The position numbers and the translations under genes are program-made. From NCBI GenBank assembly GCA_034422735.1, contig DAOUJL010000051.1, positions 28,963 through 92,962 of the forward strand: a stretch of 64,000 bases of DNA, read 5' to 3'. The notes beneath the pieces are model-generated. The model saw only the letters and a program-made list of their open reading frames with translations, did not search any database and was not told the DNA's origin. The DNA is from CATOSD01 sp034422735. Its GTDB lineage: Bacteria; Chloroflexota; Dehalococcoidia; Lucifugimonadales; CATOSD01. Positions 47,968 through 58,339 of this stretch are shown piece by piece (positions within the stretch are counted from its first letter, which is position 1; the number at the start of each line of letters is the position of its first letter).

Positions 47968-50019
47968 ATGCCGGACTTCGGAACCGACAGCATCCGCAAC
48001 ATCGTGCTGCTATCTCACAGCGGGGCCGGCAAGACTATGCTGTGCGAGGCCATGCTGCACGCGGCGGGCGTCAACAACCGGCTGGGCTCCATCGAGGACG
48101 GCACGACTACTTCCGACTTCGAGCCTGAGGAGGCCCGGCGAGGCACCAGCATACAGACTGCCATCGCCGCATGCCCGTGGAAGGGCGGCAAGATCAACGT
48201 CATCGACACGCCGGGCTACGCCGACTACCGCGGCGAGGTGGTCTCGGGACTCAGGGTCGCCGACGGCGCGGTGATCGTCGTCGCGGGGCAAGCCGGCATC
48301 GAGGTGGGCACCAAGCAGATGTGGCAGTACGCCGACGACGCCAACCTGCCCCGGCTGGTGTTTGTGAGCAAGCTCGACCGGGACAACGCCGACTTTGGCC
48401 GCGTCATGGAGTCGCTCACCGAGGCGTTCGGCAGGAAGTGCGTAGCGGTCCAGGTTCCGGTCGGCTCGGAAGACTCCTTCTCCGGCAGCATCAATCTGCT
48501 GGACCCGGAGGCAGATGTGCCCGGGGGGCTGGAGGACGCGGTCGAAGAGGCGCGCGAACTGCTGACGGAAGCGGTGGCGGAGACGGACGACGACCTCACG
48601 ATGAAGTACCTGGAGGGCGAGCCGCTAACGTCGGAGGAGCTGCGCGCGGGACTGAAGGCGGGCGTCCTGTCGGGCGACATCGTGCCCGTACTCGCCGGAA
48701 ACTCCGTGGCCGAGCTTGGGACCACCGAGCTCATGGACGCACTCATGGACCTCATGCCGTCTCCCGCAGACGCGGGCGCAGCCGAGGCGGAGGTTCCCGG
48801 CTCGGGAGATGTGGTCGAGCTGGGCTGCGACAGCTCCGGCCCGCTCGCCGCCCTGGTGTTCAAGACGGCTGCCGACCCCTTCGTTGGCAAGCTGTCCTAT
48901 TTCCGCGTGTACAGCGGCGCCTTCGCGAGCGACAGCCAGATATGGAACGCCAACTTGGGCGAGGGCGAGCGAGTCGGCCAGGTCTTCGTGCTGACCGGCA
49001 AGACGCAGACGCCTACCGACGCGCTGGCCGCGGGCGACATCGGGGCCGTCTCCAAGTTGTCGACCGTGCTCACCGGCCACACCCTGACCAGCCGGGAAAA
49101 GCCCTTCACGCTGCCCGGCCTCACGTTCCCCGCGCCGGTATTCCAAATGGCGGTGTTCCCCAAGTCCAAGGCCGACGTGGACAAGATGACCAGCTCACTG
49201 AGCCGTATCGTCGAGGAGGATCCGAGCCTGGTGATATCGAGGGAGCCGGACACGCTGGAAGTACTGCTGGGCGGACTGGGCGACACTCACGTCGACGTCG
49301 CGGTGGACAAGATGAAGCGCAAGTTCGGCGTTGAGATTCTCCTGGAAGTGCCCAAAGTTGCCTACAAGGAGACCATCTCGTCGCCCACGCGAGTGGAGTA
49401 CCGCCACAAGAAGCAGAGCGGCGGCCACGGCCAGTTCGGGCACGTGTGGCTGGAGCTGCAACCGCTTACCAGGGGCGAGGGTTTCGCTTTCGACTCCAAG
49501 ATCGTAGGCGGCGTGGTGCCCCGCGAGTACATACCATCCGTGGAAAAGGGCGTGCAGAAGTCCCTCAACGGCGGCGTGGTCGCCGGCTTCCCCGTCGTCG
49601 ATCTCAAGGTCACGCTGGTGGACGGCAGCTACCACTCGGTGGACTCGTCGGGCATGTCGTTCGAGATCGCCGGGGCCTATGCCTTCTCCAAGGGCGTGCG
49701 CGAGGCGAGGCCTGTGTTGCTGGAGCCTGTGATGAAGGCAGAGGTCACGGTGCCCGACACGTACGCGGGCGACATCATCGGTGATCTGAACAGCAAGCGC
49801 GGGCGCATCCTGGGAATGACGCCCAACGGCGACGGCGAGACGCTCATCGAAGTCGAGGTGCCACAGGCGGAGATGCTGAGGTACGCCACCGATCTTCGCT
49901 CTCAGACGCAGGGCGTCGGCTCGTTCACAATGGAGTTCGACCACTACGAAGAGGTCCCCCAACACCTCCTGGACAGGCTCGTCGAGCAGCTGCAGGAGCG
50001 GGAGGCCGCGGGCGTCTAG
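47968..50019 (+). CDS. Elongation factor G-like GTPase (EF-G2/FusA2 type)
   Basis: 683 residues with the five EF-G domains. The P-loop is SHSGAGKT (not AHVDAGKT), switch regions are RGTSIQTA and DTPGYADY, and the base-specificity motif is SKLD in place of NKxD. Domains III-V include TRVEYRHKKQSGGHGQFGHVW and SMSFEIAGAYAFSKG-type elements. These traits place it with the EF-G paralogues (FusA2) rather than the main translocase; FusA2 roles are in recycling, stress or remain unknown. ATG 47968 with AAGGAGA 7 nt before it. No rpsL/rpsG/tuf neighbours; a strong terminator follows. Confidence 0.9.
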   Translation: MPDFGTDSIRNIVLLSHSGAGKTMLCEAMLHAAGVNNRLGSIEDGTTTSDFEPEEARRGTSIQTAIAACPWKGGKINVIDTPGYADYRGEVVSGLRVADGAVIVVAGQAGIEVGTKQMWQYADDANLPRLVFVSKLDRDNADFGRVMESLTEAFGRKCVAVQVPVGSEDSFSGSINLLDPEADVPGGLEDAVEEARELLTEAVAETDDDLTMKYLEGEPLTSEELRAGLKAGVLSGDIVPVLAGNSVAELGTTELMDALMDLMPSPADAGAAEAEVPGSGDVVELGCDSSGPLAALVFKTAADPFVGKLSYFRVYSGAFASDSQIWNANLGEGERVGQVFVLTGKTQTPTDALAAGDIGAVSKLSTVLTGHTLTSREKPFTLPGLTFPAPVFQMAVFPKSKADVDKMTSSLSRIVEEDPSLVISREPDTLEVLLGGLGDTHVDVAVDKMKRKFGVEILLEVPKVAYKETISSPTRVEYRHKKQSGGHGQFGHVWLELQPLTRGEGFAFDSKIVGGVVPREYIPSVEKGVQKSLNGGVVAGFPVVDLKVTLVDGSYHSVDSSGMSFEIAGAYAFSKGVREARPVLLEPVMKAEVTVPDTYAGDIIGDLNSKRGRILGMTPNGDGETLIEVEVPQAEMLRYATDLRSQTQGVGSFTMEFDHYEEVPQHLLDRLVEQLQEREAAGV

Positions 50020-50063
50020 GCCACAGCGTTCCGGCCGCGGCCGGAACTCGGACGCAAAGAAGA

Positions 50064-50085
50064 GGGGCGGTTCACGAACCGCCCC
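50064..50085. terminator. Bidirectional intrinsic terminator
   Basis: Perfect 10-bp stem GGGGCGGTTC/GAACCGCCCC (50064-50073 with 50076-50085), followed on the plus strand by TTACTCTTT and on the minus strand by CTCTTCTTTG. It separates the EF-G-like gene from the convergent etfA. Confidence 0.85.
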
Positions 50086-50137
50086 TTACTCTTTCCAGGC
50101 GCTTGCTCTTTCGAGAAGCCGAGTTTGTTCCTCGGCG

Positions 50138-51130
50138 TCAGGACTCCAGTAGCTCTCGCACCGTCTCCGTGAAGGCGGGAAGAACGTTCTTCCAGTCGCC
50201 CACGACGCCGAAGCTCGCTTCCTTAAAGATGTTGGCTTCCGCGTCCCTGTTGATGGCGACGATGAACTTGGAGCCGGAGCAGCCCGCAAGGTGCTGGCTC
50301 GCGCCGGAAATCGCGACGGTGATGTACAGGTCAGGCGTGATCGTCTTGCCGGTGAGGCCCACCTGGTAGCTGTGATCGAGCCACCCGGCGTCGCAGGCGG
50401 CGCGGGAAGCGCCCATCGCGCCGCCAAACAGCTTTGCGAGCTCCTCGATCTGCTCGAAGGGCTCGGGACCGCCCAGTCCGCGGCCTCCACTCACCACTAC
50501 CGTCGCGTCCTCCAGGCGCACGCCCTCGGACTCGCTTTGCACCGTGTCCACAAGCCTGGCCTTGACCACCGAACCGTCGAGGCCGGGCTGCAGGTTCACC
50601 ACCTCGCCGCTGCGCGACGAGTCCGCCTCCAGTGGCTCGAACACCTTGCCGCGCACGACCGCAACCTGCGGCCCGTCGCCAGGGAACGTGACCTTGGCCA
50701 GGGCGTTGCCGCCGTATACCGGACGGGTTGCGACCACGCGCCCGGTGTCGGCATCCACGTCCAGGTTAACGCAGTCCTGCGCCACGCCGACTCCCAGCCT
50801 GAACGCCAGGCGAGGGCCGATGTCGCGCCCGTTCTGCGTGCGGCCTATCAGCACCACGTTGGGCGATGCTTCGTCCGCCACGTGCTGGTACGCGGCAAGG
50901 TGGGCGTCTATCTGCGTGCCTGCCAGCAGCGGATCGTCCACCACGTACACCCTGTCCGCGCCGTGCGCTATAGCGGAGTCCGCCAGGCCTCCGCCATCTC
51001 CGCCCAGCAAGGCCGCACCGACCTCTTCTCCCAGCGCGTCCGCCAGCTTGCGTGCCGCCGCGAGTAGCTCGAGCGACGACGATTGGACCCTGCCATCCTC
51101 CACCTCGGCCAGTACCAGAACTCCTGCCAT
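50138..51130 (-). CDS. etfA: Electron transfer flavoprotein alpha subunit
   Basis: 330 residues. The C-terminal FAD domain shows SGGRGLGGPEPF, SRAACDAGWLDHSYQVGLTGKTI, PDLYITVAISGASQHLAG and FIVAINRDAEANIFKEASFGVVGD, the ETF-alpha signature. With EtfB it accepts electrons from acyl-CoA dehydrogenases such as the two encoded at 27-29 kb. ATG 51130 is preferred over GTG 51136, with GGAG 9 nt upstream. It lies 51 nt after etfB. Confidence 0.96.
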   Translation of the reverse strand: MAGVLVLAEVEDGRVQSSSLELLAAARKLADALGEEVGAALLGGDGGGLADSAIAHGADRVYVVDDPLLAGTQIDAHLAAYQHVADEASPNVVLIGRTQNGRDIGPRLAFRLGVGVAQDCVNLDVDADTGRVVATRPVYGGNALAKVTFPGDGPQVAVVRGKVFEPLEADSSRSGEVVNLQPGLDGSVVKARLVDTVQSESEGVRLEDATVVVSGGRGLGGPEPFEQIEELAKLFGGAMGASRAACDAGWLDHSYQVGLTGKTITPDLYITVAISGASQHLAGCSGSKFIVAINRDAEANIFKEASFGVVGDWKNVLPAFTETVRELLES

Positions 51131-51181
51131 TGTCACGCTCCGTATGTAATCGACCTTCAGTGGCGCTTGCGCCGCCAGCCG

Positions 51182-51979
51182 CTATATGATCTTCTCTTCG
51201 CGCAATCTCAATGCGAGATTGCGGCCCGCCTCCGCCTCGTCCTCACCCTCGATGATTTCGACCTCAGACTCGCTCACCGGAATGTACAGGTCGAGAGTCT
51301 GCAACCTGGCGCCGAGCCGGGACTCGTCGAGGCCGAGGTCTCCGATGGTCTTCGTGACCGGCCGCTTCCGGCTCGCCGCCATAATGCCCCTCAGCGTGGG
51401 ATAGCGCGGCTCGCCCAGTTCGTTGCTCACCGTCACCACCGCTGGCAGCGGCGACTCGAACACCTCGTAGCCATCGGACAGCGCGCGATGGACCAGCAGG
51501 CCGTTCTCCGCGACTTCCACCTTCTGGGCGAGCGTAATGCAAGGCAGGCCCAGCAGTTCGGCGATGCCGAGCGGTACGTGGGCGTTGTCCCAGTCCGAGG
51601 CCTGGCGGCCGCAGAGTATCAGGTCGAAGTCGCCCGCGTCTCTGATGGCCTCCGACAGCGCGTAGGCCGTTCCGAAAGCGTCCAGGTCCAGCGCCGCCTC
51701 GTCGTCGATCAGGATCATCTCGTCCGCGCCCATCGAAAGCGGCTTCTTCATCACGTCCATCACGAATCCGCTTCCCATGGAGAGTACGGTCACGCTGCCG
51801 CCCTGCGCGTCCTTGATCTGAAGCGCCGCCTCGACCGCATTCTCGCAGAAGCCGTTGACCACCGGCGGAATCCCCGCGGCGGGCACCACCTTCTTCGTGG
51901 CCGAGTCTATACGAAAAGCGGATGCCGGCGTCTCAGGATCCACCACCTGCTTGACGCACACCAGGATGTTTACCGCCAT
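51182..51979 (-). CDS. etfB: Electron transfer flavoprotein beta subunit
   Basis: 265 residues. VNILVCVKQVVDPE at the start, the AMP-binding part, and DLILCGRQASDWDNAHVPLGIAELLG fit ETF-beta. The segment after VTVSNELGEPRYPTLRGIMAA is the recognition-loop region. It forms the ETF heterodimer with the next gene. ATG 51979 (GGGGA 6-8 nt upstream) is preferred over GTG 51982. Its promoter contains a palindrome related to those in gaps A and B, which suggests specific control of beta-oxidation electron flow. Confidence 0.96.
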   Translation of the reverse strand: MAVNILVCVKQVVDPETPASAFRIDSATKKVVPAAGIPPVVNGFCENAVEAALQIKDAQGGSVTVLSMGSGFVMDVMKKPLSMGADEMILIDDEAALDLDAFGTAYALSEAIRDAGDFDLILCGRQASDWDNAHVPLGIAELLGLPCITLAQKVEVAENGLLVHRALSDGYEVFESPLPAVVTVSNELGEPRYPTLRGIMAASRKRPVTKTIGDLGLDESRLGARLQTLDLYIPVSESEVEIIEGEDEAEAGRNLALRLREEKII

Positions 51980-52048
51980 CACTTCCCCCTAGCTATTCGA
52001 AGCGCGCGGCGCTCGATGCCGCCGCGCGCGTGTTTTCAAGACCGCTCG

Positions 52049-52078
52049 AAAATATAGCACCGCGTGCTTTGGCATGTC
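52049..52078 (-). promoter_or_regulatory. Promoter of etfBA with palindrome in the spacer
   Basis: Minus strand perfect TTGACA (52078-52073), 18-nt spacer, TATATT (52054-52049) preceded by TGC. AGCAC-N3-GTGCT (52054-52066) fills the spacer end next to the -10; arms are the same as in the operators at 16197-16212 and 42370-42385, which have N4. Confidence 0.65.
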
Positions 52079-52124
52079 AACCTGAGCACGCCTTCCAGAG
52101 GCCGCCGCGACCGACCTTGTATCT

Positions 52125-52152
52125 TTTGCTCCCACCACCGGCGTGATATAAT
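52125..52152 (+). promoter_or_regulatory. Promoter of the tig-clpP-clpX operon
   Basis: TTTGCT (52125-52130), 16-nt spacer, perfect TATAAT (52147-52152) with TGA before it (extended -10). The start of tig follows 32 nt later. Confidence 0.7.
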
Positions 52153-52184
52153 CTTCACAATCATCCCCAAGTAGGAGCCAGCTT

Positions 52185-53552
52185 TTGAGAGTCGAGCGCG
52201 AGGAAGTTGTTGACCGGCAGACAGTTCTCAATATCGAGTTGGAAGACGACGACCTCGACCCATATCTCGACCGAGGCTACAGACGGATAGTCCAGCGCGT
52301 AAATGTTCCCGGATTCCGAAAGGGCAAGGCCCCTCGCAGCATCATCGAGCGGCTGGTCGGCAGGGAGAGCCTGCTGAACGAAGTGCTGGAAGTCCTGGTC
52401 ACTGAGACCACCAGCCGCGCAATCGACGACCAGGAGCTCGAATCCGTCGGTTTGCCCCACATCGAGATGGTCGACTTCGAACCGCTCACGTTCAAGGCCA
52501 CCGTTCCACTCAAGCCCGACGTCGATCTCGGCGCGTATCGCGACATCCGGGTCGACGAAGAACCTGTCGAGTTTGACGAGGACGAGGCCGTTCAGCAACG
52601 CCTGGAAGACCTGCGAGGCAGACTGGCGACCTGGAACCCGGTAGAGCGCCCTCTGGAAATCGGTGACGTGGTCACCGCCGACGTGCTGATGACCTTCGAA
52701 GGCGAGACCGTTCTGGAGCACTCCGACTATGTTGCCCTGACCGGCGAGGAAGGACTTACGCGCCTTCCCGATCTGGGCGAGCAGCTCGCGGGGTCACAGG
52801 CAGGCGACGAACGCGAATTCGACCTGGACCTCCCCGACGACTTCTACCTGACCGCCGTCGCCGGAAAGACGGTGAACATGCGAGTCACGGTGAAGGAGTA
52901 CAAGGAACGTGAGCTCCCTGAGCTGGACGACGACTTCGTCGTGAGCCTGGGACAGGATGAAGAGACCCTGGAGCAATTGACCGAGCGAATACGCGAAGAA
53001 GAGCGCCAGGGCGCTGAGAACAAGGCTATCGGCGAGTTCACAGAGAAGGCCCTCGAGGCGCTGATGGAAAACGCCTCCGTAGAACTGCCGCCCCTGCTGG
53101 TGGAGCACGGCGCGGAACACGCGTGGCAGGAGCAGCAACAGTTCCTGCAAAGACTGGGCATCCGGGCGGACGACTACCTACGCTCGACCGGCAGCACCGA
53201 GGAGGCGTTCCTCGAGCAGGCCCAATCGGACGTGCGAGAGAGGCTCGTGCGCAGCTACGCCATGACCGAGTTTGCCGACTTGGAAGGCCTAGACGTGACC
53301 GAGGAGGAGGCGGAGGCGAGGGTCAGGGAACTCCTGGCCGAGAACTCGCTCACGAGGGAGCCTGCCGACGAGGAGATTGCCTCGGTCCGAAACTCCATGC
53401 TCACCGAAAAGGCCATGGAGCGCCTGCGGGCCATCGCCAGAGGAGAACAGCCGGCGGAAGGTGACGACGAAGGCCCGGCGGAGCCGAACGAGGACGCTCC
53501 CGAATCCGCCGAAGACCCCAACGACGAAAGCGAAAGCGCTTCCGAAGCTTAA
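52185..53552 (+). CDS. tig: Trigger factor (ribosome-associated chaperone/PPIase)
   Basis: 455 residues. The ribosome-binding tail has the family motif in VPGFRKGKAPRSIIERLVG. The FKBP-type PPIase domain follows (about 150-240, with IGDVVTADVLMTF), then the C-terminal chaperone helices (DDDFVVSLGQDEETLEQL onwards). The last 36 residues are an extra acidic tail of Glu, Asp, Pro and Ser. Start TTG 52185 with TAGGAG 7-8 nt upstream. It heads the tig-clpP-clpX operon, linking folding of new chains with proteolysis. Confidence 0.96.
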   Translation: MRVEREEVVDRQTVLNIELEDDDLDPYLDRGYRRIVQRVNVPGFRKGKAPRSIIERLVGRESLLNEVLEVLVTETTSRAIDDQELESVGLPHIEMVDFEPLTFKATVPLKPDVDLGAYRDIRVDEEPVEFDEDEAVQQRLEDLRGRLATWNPVERPLEIGDVVTADVLMTFEGETVLEHSDYVALTGEEGLTRLPDLGEQLAGSQAGDEREFDLDLPDDFYLTAVAGKTVNMRVTVKEYKERELPELDDDFVVSLGQDEETLEQLTERIREEERQGAENKAIGEFTEKALEALMENASVELPPLLVEHGAEHAWQEQQQFLQRLGIRADDYLRSTGSTEEAFLEQAQSDVRERLVRSYAMTEFADLEGLDVTEEEAEARVRELLAENSLTREPADEEIASVRNSMLTEKAMERLRAIARGEQPAEGDDEGPAEPNEDAPESAEDPNDESESASEA

Positions 53553-53572
53553 AGCTCAAGGAGAACACTCCG

Positions 53573-54226
53573 GTGATTTACAGACCAGAAAATGTCATCC
53601 CCATGGTAGTCGAAGGCGACGCCAGGGGAGAGCGGGCCTACGATATCTATTCCCTGCTTCTCAAGGAGCGGATAATCTTCCTGGGCACGCCAATCGTCGA
53701 CCACATAGCCAACAACATCGTCGCTCAGCTTCTGTACCTGGACCGCGAGGACCCGGACAGGGACATCAGCCTCTACATCAACTCTCCGGGCGGCGTAATC
53801 AGCGCCGGACTCGCCATCTACGACACGATGCACCTCATACGCCCCGACGTGTCCACAATCTGCGTCGGCCTCGCCGCCAGCATGGGCACGGTTCTGCTCA
53901 CCGCGGGCGCTCCCGGCAAGCGCTACGCCCTGCCCAACTCCACGGTCCACATGCACCAGCCGCTCGGCGGCGCGCAGGGCCAAGCGTCGGACATCGAAAT
54001 TCACGCAAGAGAGATACTGCGGATGCAAGACAAGATCCGCCAGATTATCTCACAATCAACTGGTCAACCCTACGATAAGGTGGCCAGAGACTCCGACAGG
54101 GATTACTTCCTGAACGCCGAGCAAGCCGTAGAGTACGGCCTCGTCGACGAGGTGCTTCACCCGCCGTCCGACGGCGATCAGGATAGTGGCTCCGAAGACG
54201 GGGCGTCCGACGGAGAGGAGAGTTAG
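53573..54226 (+). CDS. clpP: ATP-dependent Clp protease proteolytic subunit
   Basis: Tetradecameric serine protease core, 217 residues. The triad is Ser103 (AASMG), His128 (HMHQP) and Asp177 (DRDYF). YINSPGGVISAGLAIYDTM is the family signature. The final 22 residues form an acidic Ser/Asp/Gly tail not usual in ClpP. Start GTG 53573 with AAGGAG 9-10 nt before it; no propeptide is evident. It lies 20 nt after tig and 54 nt before clpX. Confidence 0.97.
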   Translation: MIYRPENVIPMVVEGDARGERAYDIYSLLLKERIIFLGTPIVDHIANNIVAQLLYLDREDPDRDISLYINSPGGVISAGLAIYDTMHLIRPDVSTICVGLAASMGTVLLTAGAPGKRYALPNSTVHMHQPLGGAQGQASDIEIHAREILRMQDKIRQIISQSTGQPYDKVARDSDRDYFLNAEQAVEYGLVDEVLHPPSDGDQDSGSEDGASDGEES

Positions 54227-54280
54227 TTCTGATGACGCGAGGGCTGTCGGAATCCGGCCCCCGGTGGAGGCGCCAATAGA

Positions 54281-55633
<1,353 letters not shown>

Positions 55634-55666
55634 ACCCCGTCTCTCTCTGACTTTGAGAGGGATTCC

Positions 55667-56419
55667 TTAGACGGTCAGCAACTCATCCTCCGGCGCGTAC
55701 TCGTCCCGCTTCGGAATGTCCTCCCTCACGAGCTCTCCCCGCCTCTTGTAGACCCTGTACGCACCCGCGTCGTCGCTCGAAGTCACCAGCCGATAACCGC
55801 CGTCCACCCACTCGATCGCGCAGTTGTACCCGATGCCCAGCCCAACGCCGCCGTGCCTCATCACCTTGGCGTGAAAGTCCGGCTCGCGCAGCTTGCCGTC
55901 CGTGACGCCCTCCGGGTTCGGGCACGCGAACGCGTCGATGAACCCCAGTCCGCTCACGCGCGTGAATCCGCCCCAGTTGGCCGCGTTATAGAAGTACCCT
56001 GAGTTGCTGTGCCCGTAGCTGTACCAGCAGATGCAGCCCGCGCTCAGCCCGGCAAGCGGAATGCCCTTTCGCCATGCGCGTTCCAGCACGCCGTCCACGC
56101 CCAGCCGTCGCCACCGCATCACCGCCTTCTGCGTGTTGCCGCCGCTCACGTATATCAGGTCAGCCGAGAGTATGGCCGCCTCCAACTCCGCCACGCTCGG
56201 CTTGGCGTTCAGCAGGTGGAGCACGTCGGTCTCGCAGCCCAACCGGTCGCCGTAGACGGACTTGAAAGTCTCCCAGGGCTCAGGCGCGTCGTAGGTCGCG
56301 GTGGGAATCAGCAGCGCCCTGGGGCGTGACTTCCCCGATAGCTCCACTATCCGCTTGTCGATGGGCAGCGTCTCCAGCTCGCCCATCATACCGCCGCCAA
56401 TCGTCACTATCTTACCCAT
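55667..56419 (-). CDS. Peptidase E (S51) family dipeptidase-like protein
   Basis: 250 residues. VTIGGGMMGELETLPIDKRIVEL, ALLIPTATYDAPEPWETF, LIYVSGGNTQKAV and the nucleophile elbow GLSAGCICWY (Ser) match the S51 aspartyl dipeptidase/cyanophycinase-like group of class I GATase folds. It should cleave Asp- or isoaspartyl-containing dipeptides in the cytoplasm. ATG 56419 has GAGGAGGT about 10 nt upstream. It follows the formyltransferase-like gene on the minus strand and converges with clpX; a short CTCTC/GAGAG hairpin lies between their ends. Confidence 0.92.
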   Translation of the reverse strand: MGKIVTIGGGMMGELETLPIDKRIVELSGKSRPRALLIPTATYDAPEPWETFKSVYGDRLGCETDVLHLLNAKPSVAELEAAILSADLIYVSGGNTQKAVMRWRRLGVDGVLERAWRKGIPLAGLSAGCICWYSYGHSNSGYFYNAANWGGFTRVSGLGFIDAFACPNPEGVTDGKLREPDFHAKVMRHGGVGLGIGYNCAIEWVDGGYRLVTSSDDAGAYRVYKRRGELVREDIPKRDEYAPEDELLTV

Positions 56420-56435
56420 GACTGTTTACACCTCC

Positions 56436-57281
56436 TCATGGCCCCGGAGCATGTCCCTCCTGGTCCCACTTCTTGATTAGCCTTTCGACCCGTCCGGACA
56501 TGTCCAGGCCGCCCTCGATTGGGCCGTCCGGTCCTACCGGCCTACCCTCCTCGATTCGGACCGAGCCGTTTGCCAGCGCGATGAGGGTGGCAACCACCAG
56601 AGGGCGCTCCCGCGCGACACCCCTGCGACGTATCTCCGCGAACAGCGGCTGGCGCTCGCCCTCCGCTTTGGCTGCCTCCACGCCAACCCTGCCCAGCTCA
56701 TCCCATAGCGGAGCAAGCAACGCATCCCTGATAGGAAAGCTGCAATAGCCCAGCGGCGGGCCGCCGTCCAGCACTTCCGTGACCAGGTGCACCATAGCGC
56801 CATGCTCGGCGGCGTCTTCTTCGATGAGCTGCCATATCACGTCTTGCCACATCCCGGAGGGCGCATCCGGCAGCGCGGGATGAAGGTTGATCATGGCCCG
56901 TTCCCGGCATATCCGCGCGCTGGTGATGAGCATGTATCCCGCAAGCACCGACAGGTCGGCCTCGTACCCCGATGTCAGGCGCATCGCCTCGTCATGGAAG
57001 GCGTCCCGGTGGCGGGCTATCGTTCCCCCACCATGCTCGCGCCGGAACCGCCGCGATGATAGCCACACCAGCGGCACGCCGATGCTCTCGACCAGTCGGA
57101 AGAACTCGTCGCTGCCTTCCGCTTCTCCAGGTTCCCGATTGCTGAAGACGTACTCGATAGAGGCGTCCAACTCACCGGATGCGATCGCCCCGTGCACCGC
57201 GCGCAGCAACCCCCGCGACCCTTCCCCGCGGCCCGTCGACCACCAGCCCAGTCGCAGCGGCCGTCTGCGCTCTCCGTTCAC
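56436..57281 (-). CDS. Formyltransferase-fold protein (PurN/GART-like)
   Basis: 281 residues. The N-terminal Rossmann part (LRLGWWSTGRGEGSRGLLRAV) lacks the usual PurN phosphate loop. The catalytic triplet is kept: Asn and His in MINLHPALPDAP, and Asp in HGAMVHLVTEVLDGGPPLGY. An extra C-terminal segment of about 90 residues (LIALANGSVRIEEGRPVGPDG) is present. It may transfer a formyl group from 10-formyl-THF to an amine, but it is not standard PurN or Fmt. GTG 57281 immediately follows the rhomboid gene's stop, so translation is probably coupled. Confidence 0.82.
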   Translation of the reverse strand: MNGERRRPLRLGWWSTGRGEGSRGLLRAVHGAIASGELDASIEYVFSNREPGEAEGSDEFFRLVESIGVPLVWLSSRRFRREHGGGTIARHRDAFHDEAMRLTSGYEADLSVLAGYMLITSARICRERAMINLHPALPDAPSGMWQDVIWQLIEEDAAEHGAMVHLVTEVLDGGPPLGYCSFPIRDALLAPLWDELGRVGVEAAKAEGERQPLFAEIRRRGVARERPLVVATLIALANGSVRIEEGRPVGPDGPIEGGLDMSGRVERLIKKWDQEGHAPGP

Positions 57282-58286
57282 CTATCCGCCGTCCCTTAAC
57301 GACACTATGAGCGCGACGGCCCTGGACCGGTCCTCTGCGGTGAGTCCTCGGAACAGCGCCTCGCGCAGGTCGGCCAACGCTCCGGCGTCGTCCCCCAGCC
57401 GCTCGCGGATCACGCCGCGCAGCAAGTACGCTTCGCCCGTGTCCCAGCCCTGGTCGATCACCTGCTGCACCTCCAGGAGGGCCTCGGTGTGCTGCTGTTC
57501 CTCCAGCAGCCGCTCTGCCCTGCCCAGTCCGCCCGCGACGCCGCCGCTACCCAACCACACGCCCGCGAGTAGCAGCAGCGCAACCGGGGGGAGGGCAAGC
57601 AGTATCCGGCGTGTGGAGCCCGCGCGGCGCCTCACGGCCAGGCCAGTATACACGCCCTGCCTTTCGGAGCCATCGGCCAGTACGCCACCAAGCGCGAACC
57701 CCATTGCCAGCCCGCCAATGTGCGCCCAGTTGTCGATCCCCGGCATCATGAAGCCGAACGCCAGGTTGATCGCCACCAGCACGCCGATTCCGGCGGCGTC
57801 TCGTCGGCTCCCTCCCCTCAGCGGTCCCCTTCCCGTCAGGAAGCACGCCGCCAGCGCCCCCAACAGGCCGAATATGGCCCCGCTCGCTCCGGCGCTTATG
57901 GCCAGAGGATTGGCGACGAAGCTCGCAGTGGAGCCTGCAAGCCCCGCCGCAATGTAGATGAATGTGAACCGAAATCTCCCGAATGCCCTCTCCAAGAGCA
58001 TGCCGTAGATGAGCAGCCCAATGCTGTTCAGCGCCAGATGCATGATGCCTATGTGGAGAAAGACAGAGGAGAGGAGCCGCCAGTATTCGCCACCGGCTAC
58101 CAGCGGGCCGTAGTTCGCGCCGAAGTCCAGCAGGGACAGTGGATCGCGGGTGCTGCCTATCGCCTCCGCGATGAGCCACCAGATTGCGTTGGCGGCGAGC
58201 AGCAGCCAGGTCGCAATCGGGCGATTACGAAGAGCTACGCCGCCCGGCGCGCTCATGCCACGCCGTCGGCGCCACGATTCAAACAT
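57282..58286 (-). CDS. Rhomboid intramembrane serine protease with C-terminal helical repeats
   Basis: 334 residues. The six-helix core has HLALNSIGLLIYG (His83, Asn87), the nucleophile Ser135 in GASGAIFG and His189 in NWAHIGGLAMG. A C-terminal extension of about 100 residues contains one TPR-like pair (EALLEVQQVIDQGWDTGEAYLLRGVI...GALADLREAL). It cuts transmembrane substrates. Start ATG 58286, or ATG 58256 internally. It sits 53 nt after lysA and abuts the formyltransferase-like gene. Confidence 0.94.
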   Translation of the reverse strand: MFESWRRRRGMSAPGGVALRNRPIATWLLLAANAIWWLIAEAIGSTRDPLSLLDFGANYGPLVAGGEYWRLLSSVFLHIGIMHLALNSIGLLIYGMLLERAFGRFRFTFIYIAAGLAGSTASFVANPLAISAGASGAIFGLLGALAACFLTGRGPLRGGSRRDAAGIGVLVAINLAFGFMMPGIDNWAHIGGLAMGFALGGVLADGSERQGVYTGLAVRRRAGSTRRILLALPPVALLLLAGVWLGSGGVAGGLGRAERLLEEQQHTEALLEVQQVIDQGWDTGEAYLLRGVIRERLGDDAGALADLREALFRGLTAEDRSRAVALIVSLRDGG

Positions 58287-58339
58287 CGGCTGCTACCCTA
58301 ACCGGGCTGTTCAGCGGGCAGGTCCCGTCCGGCGGCGAC

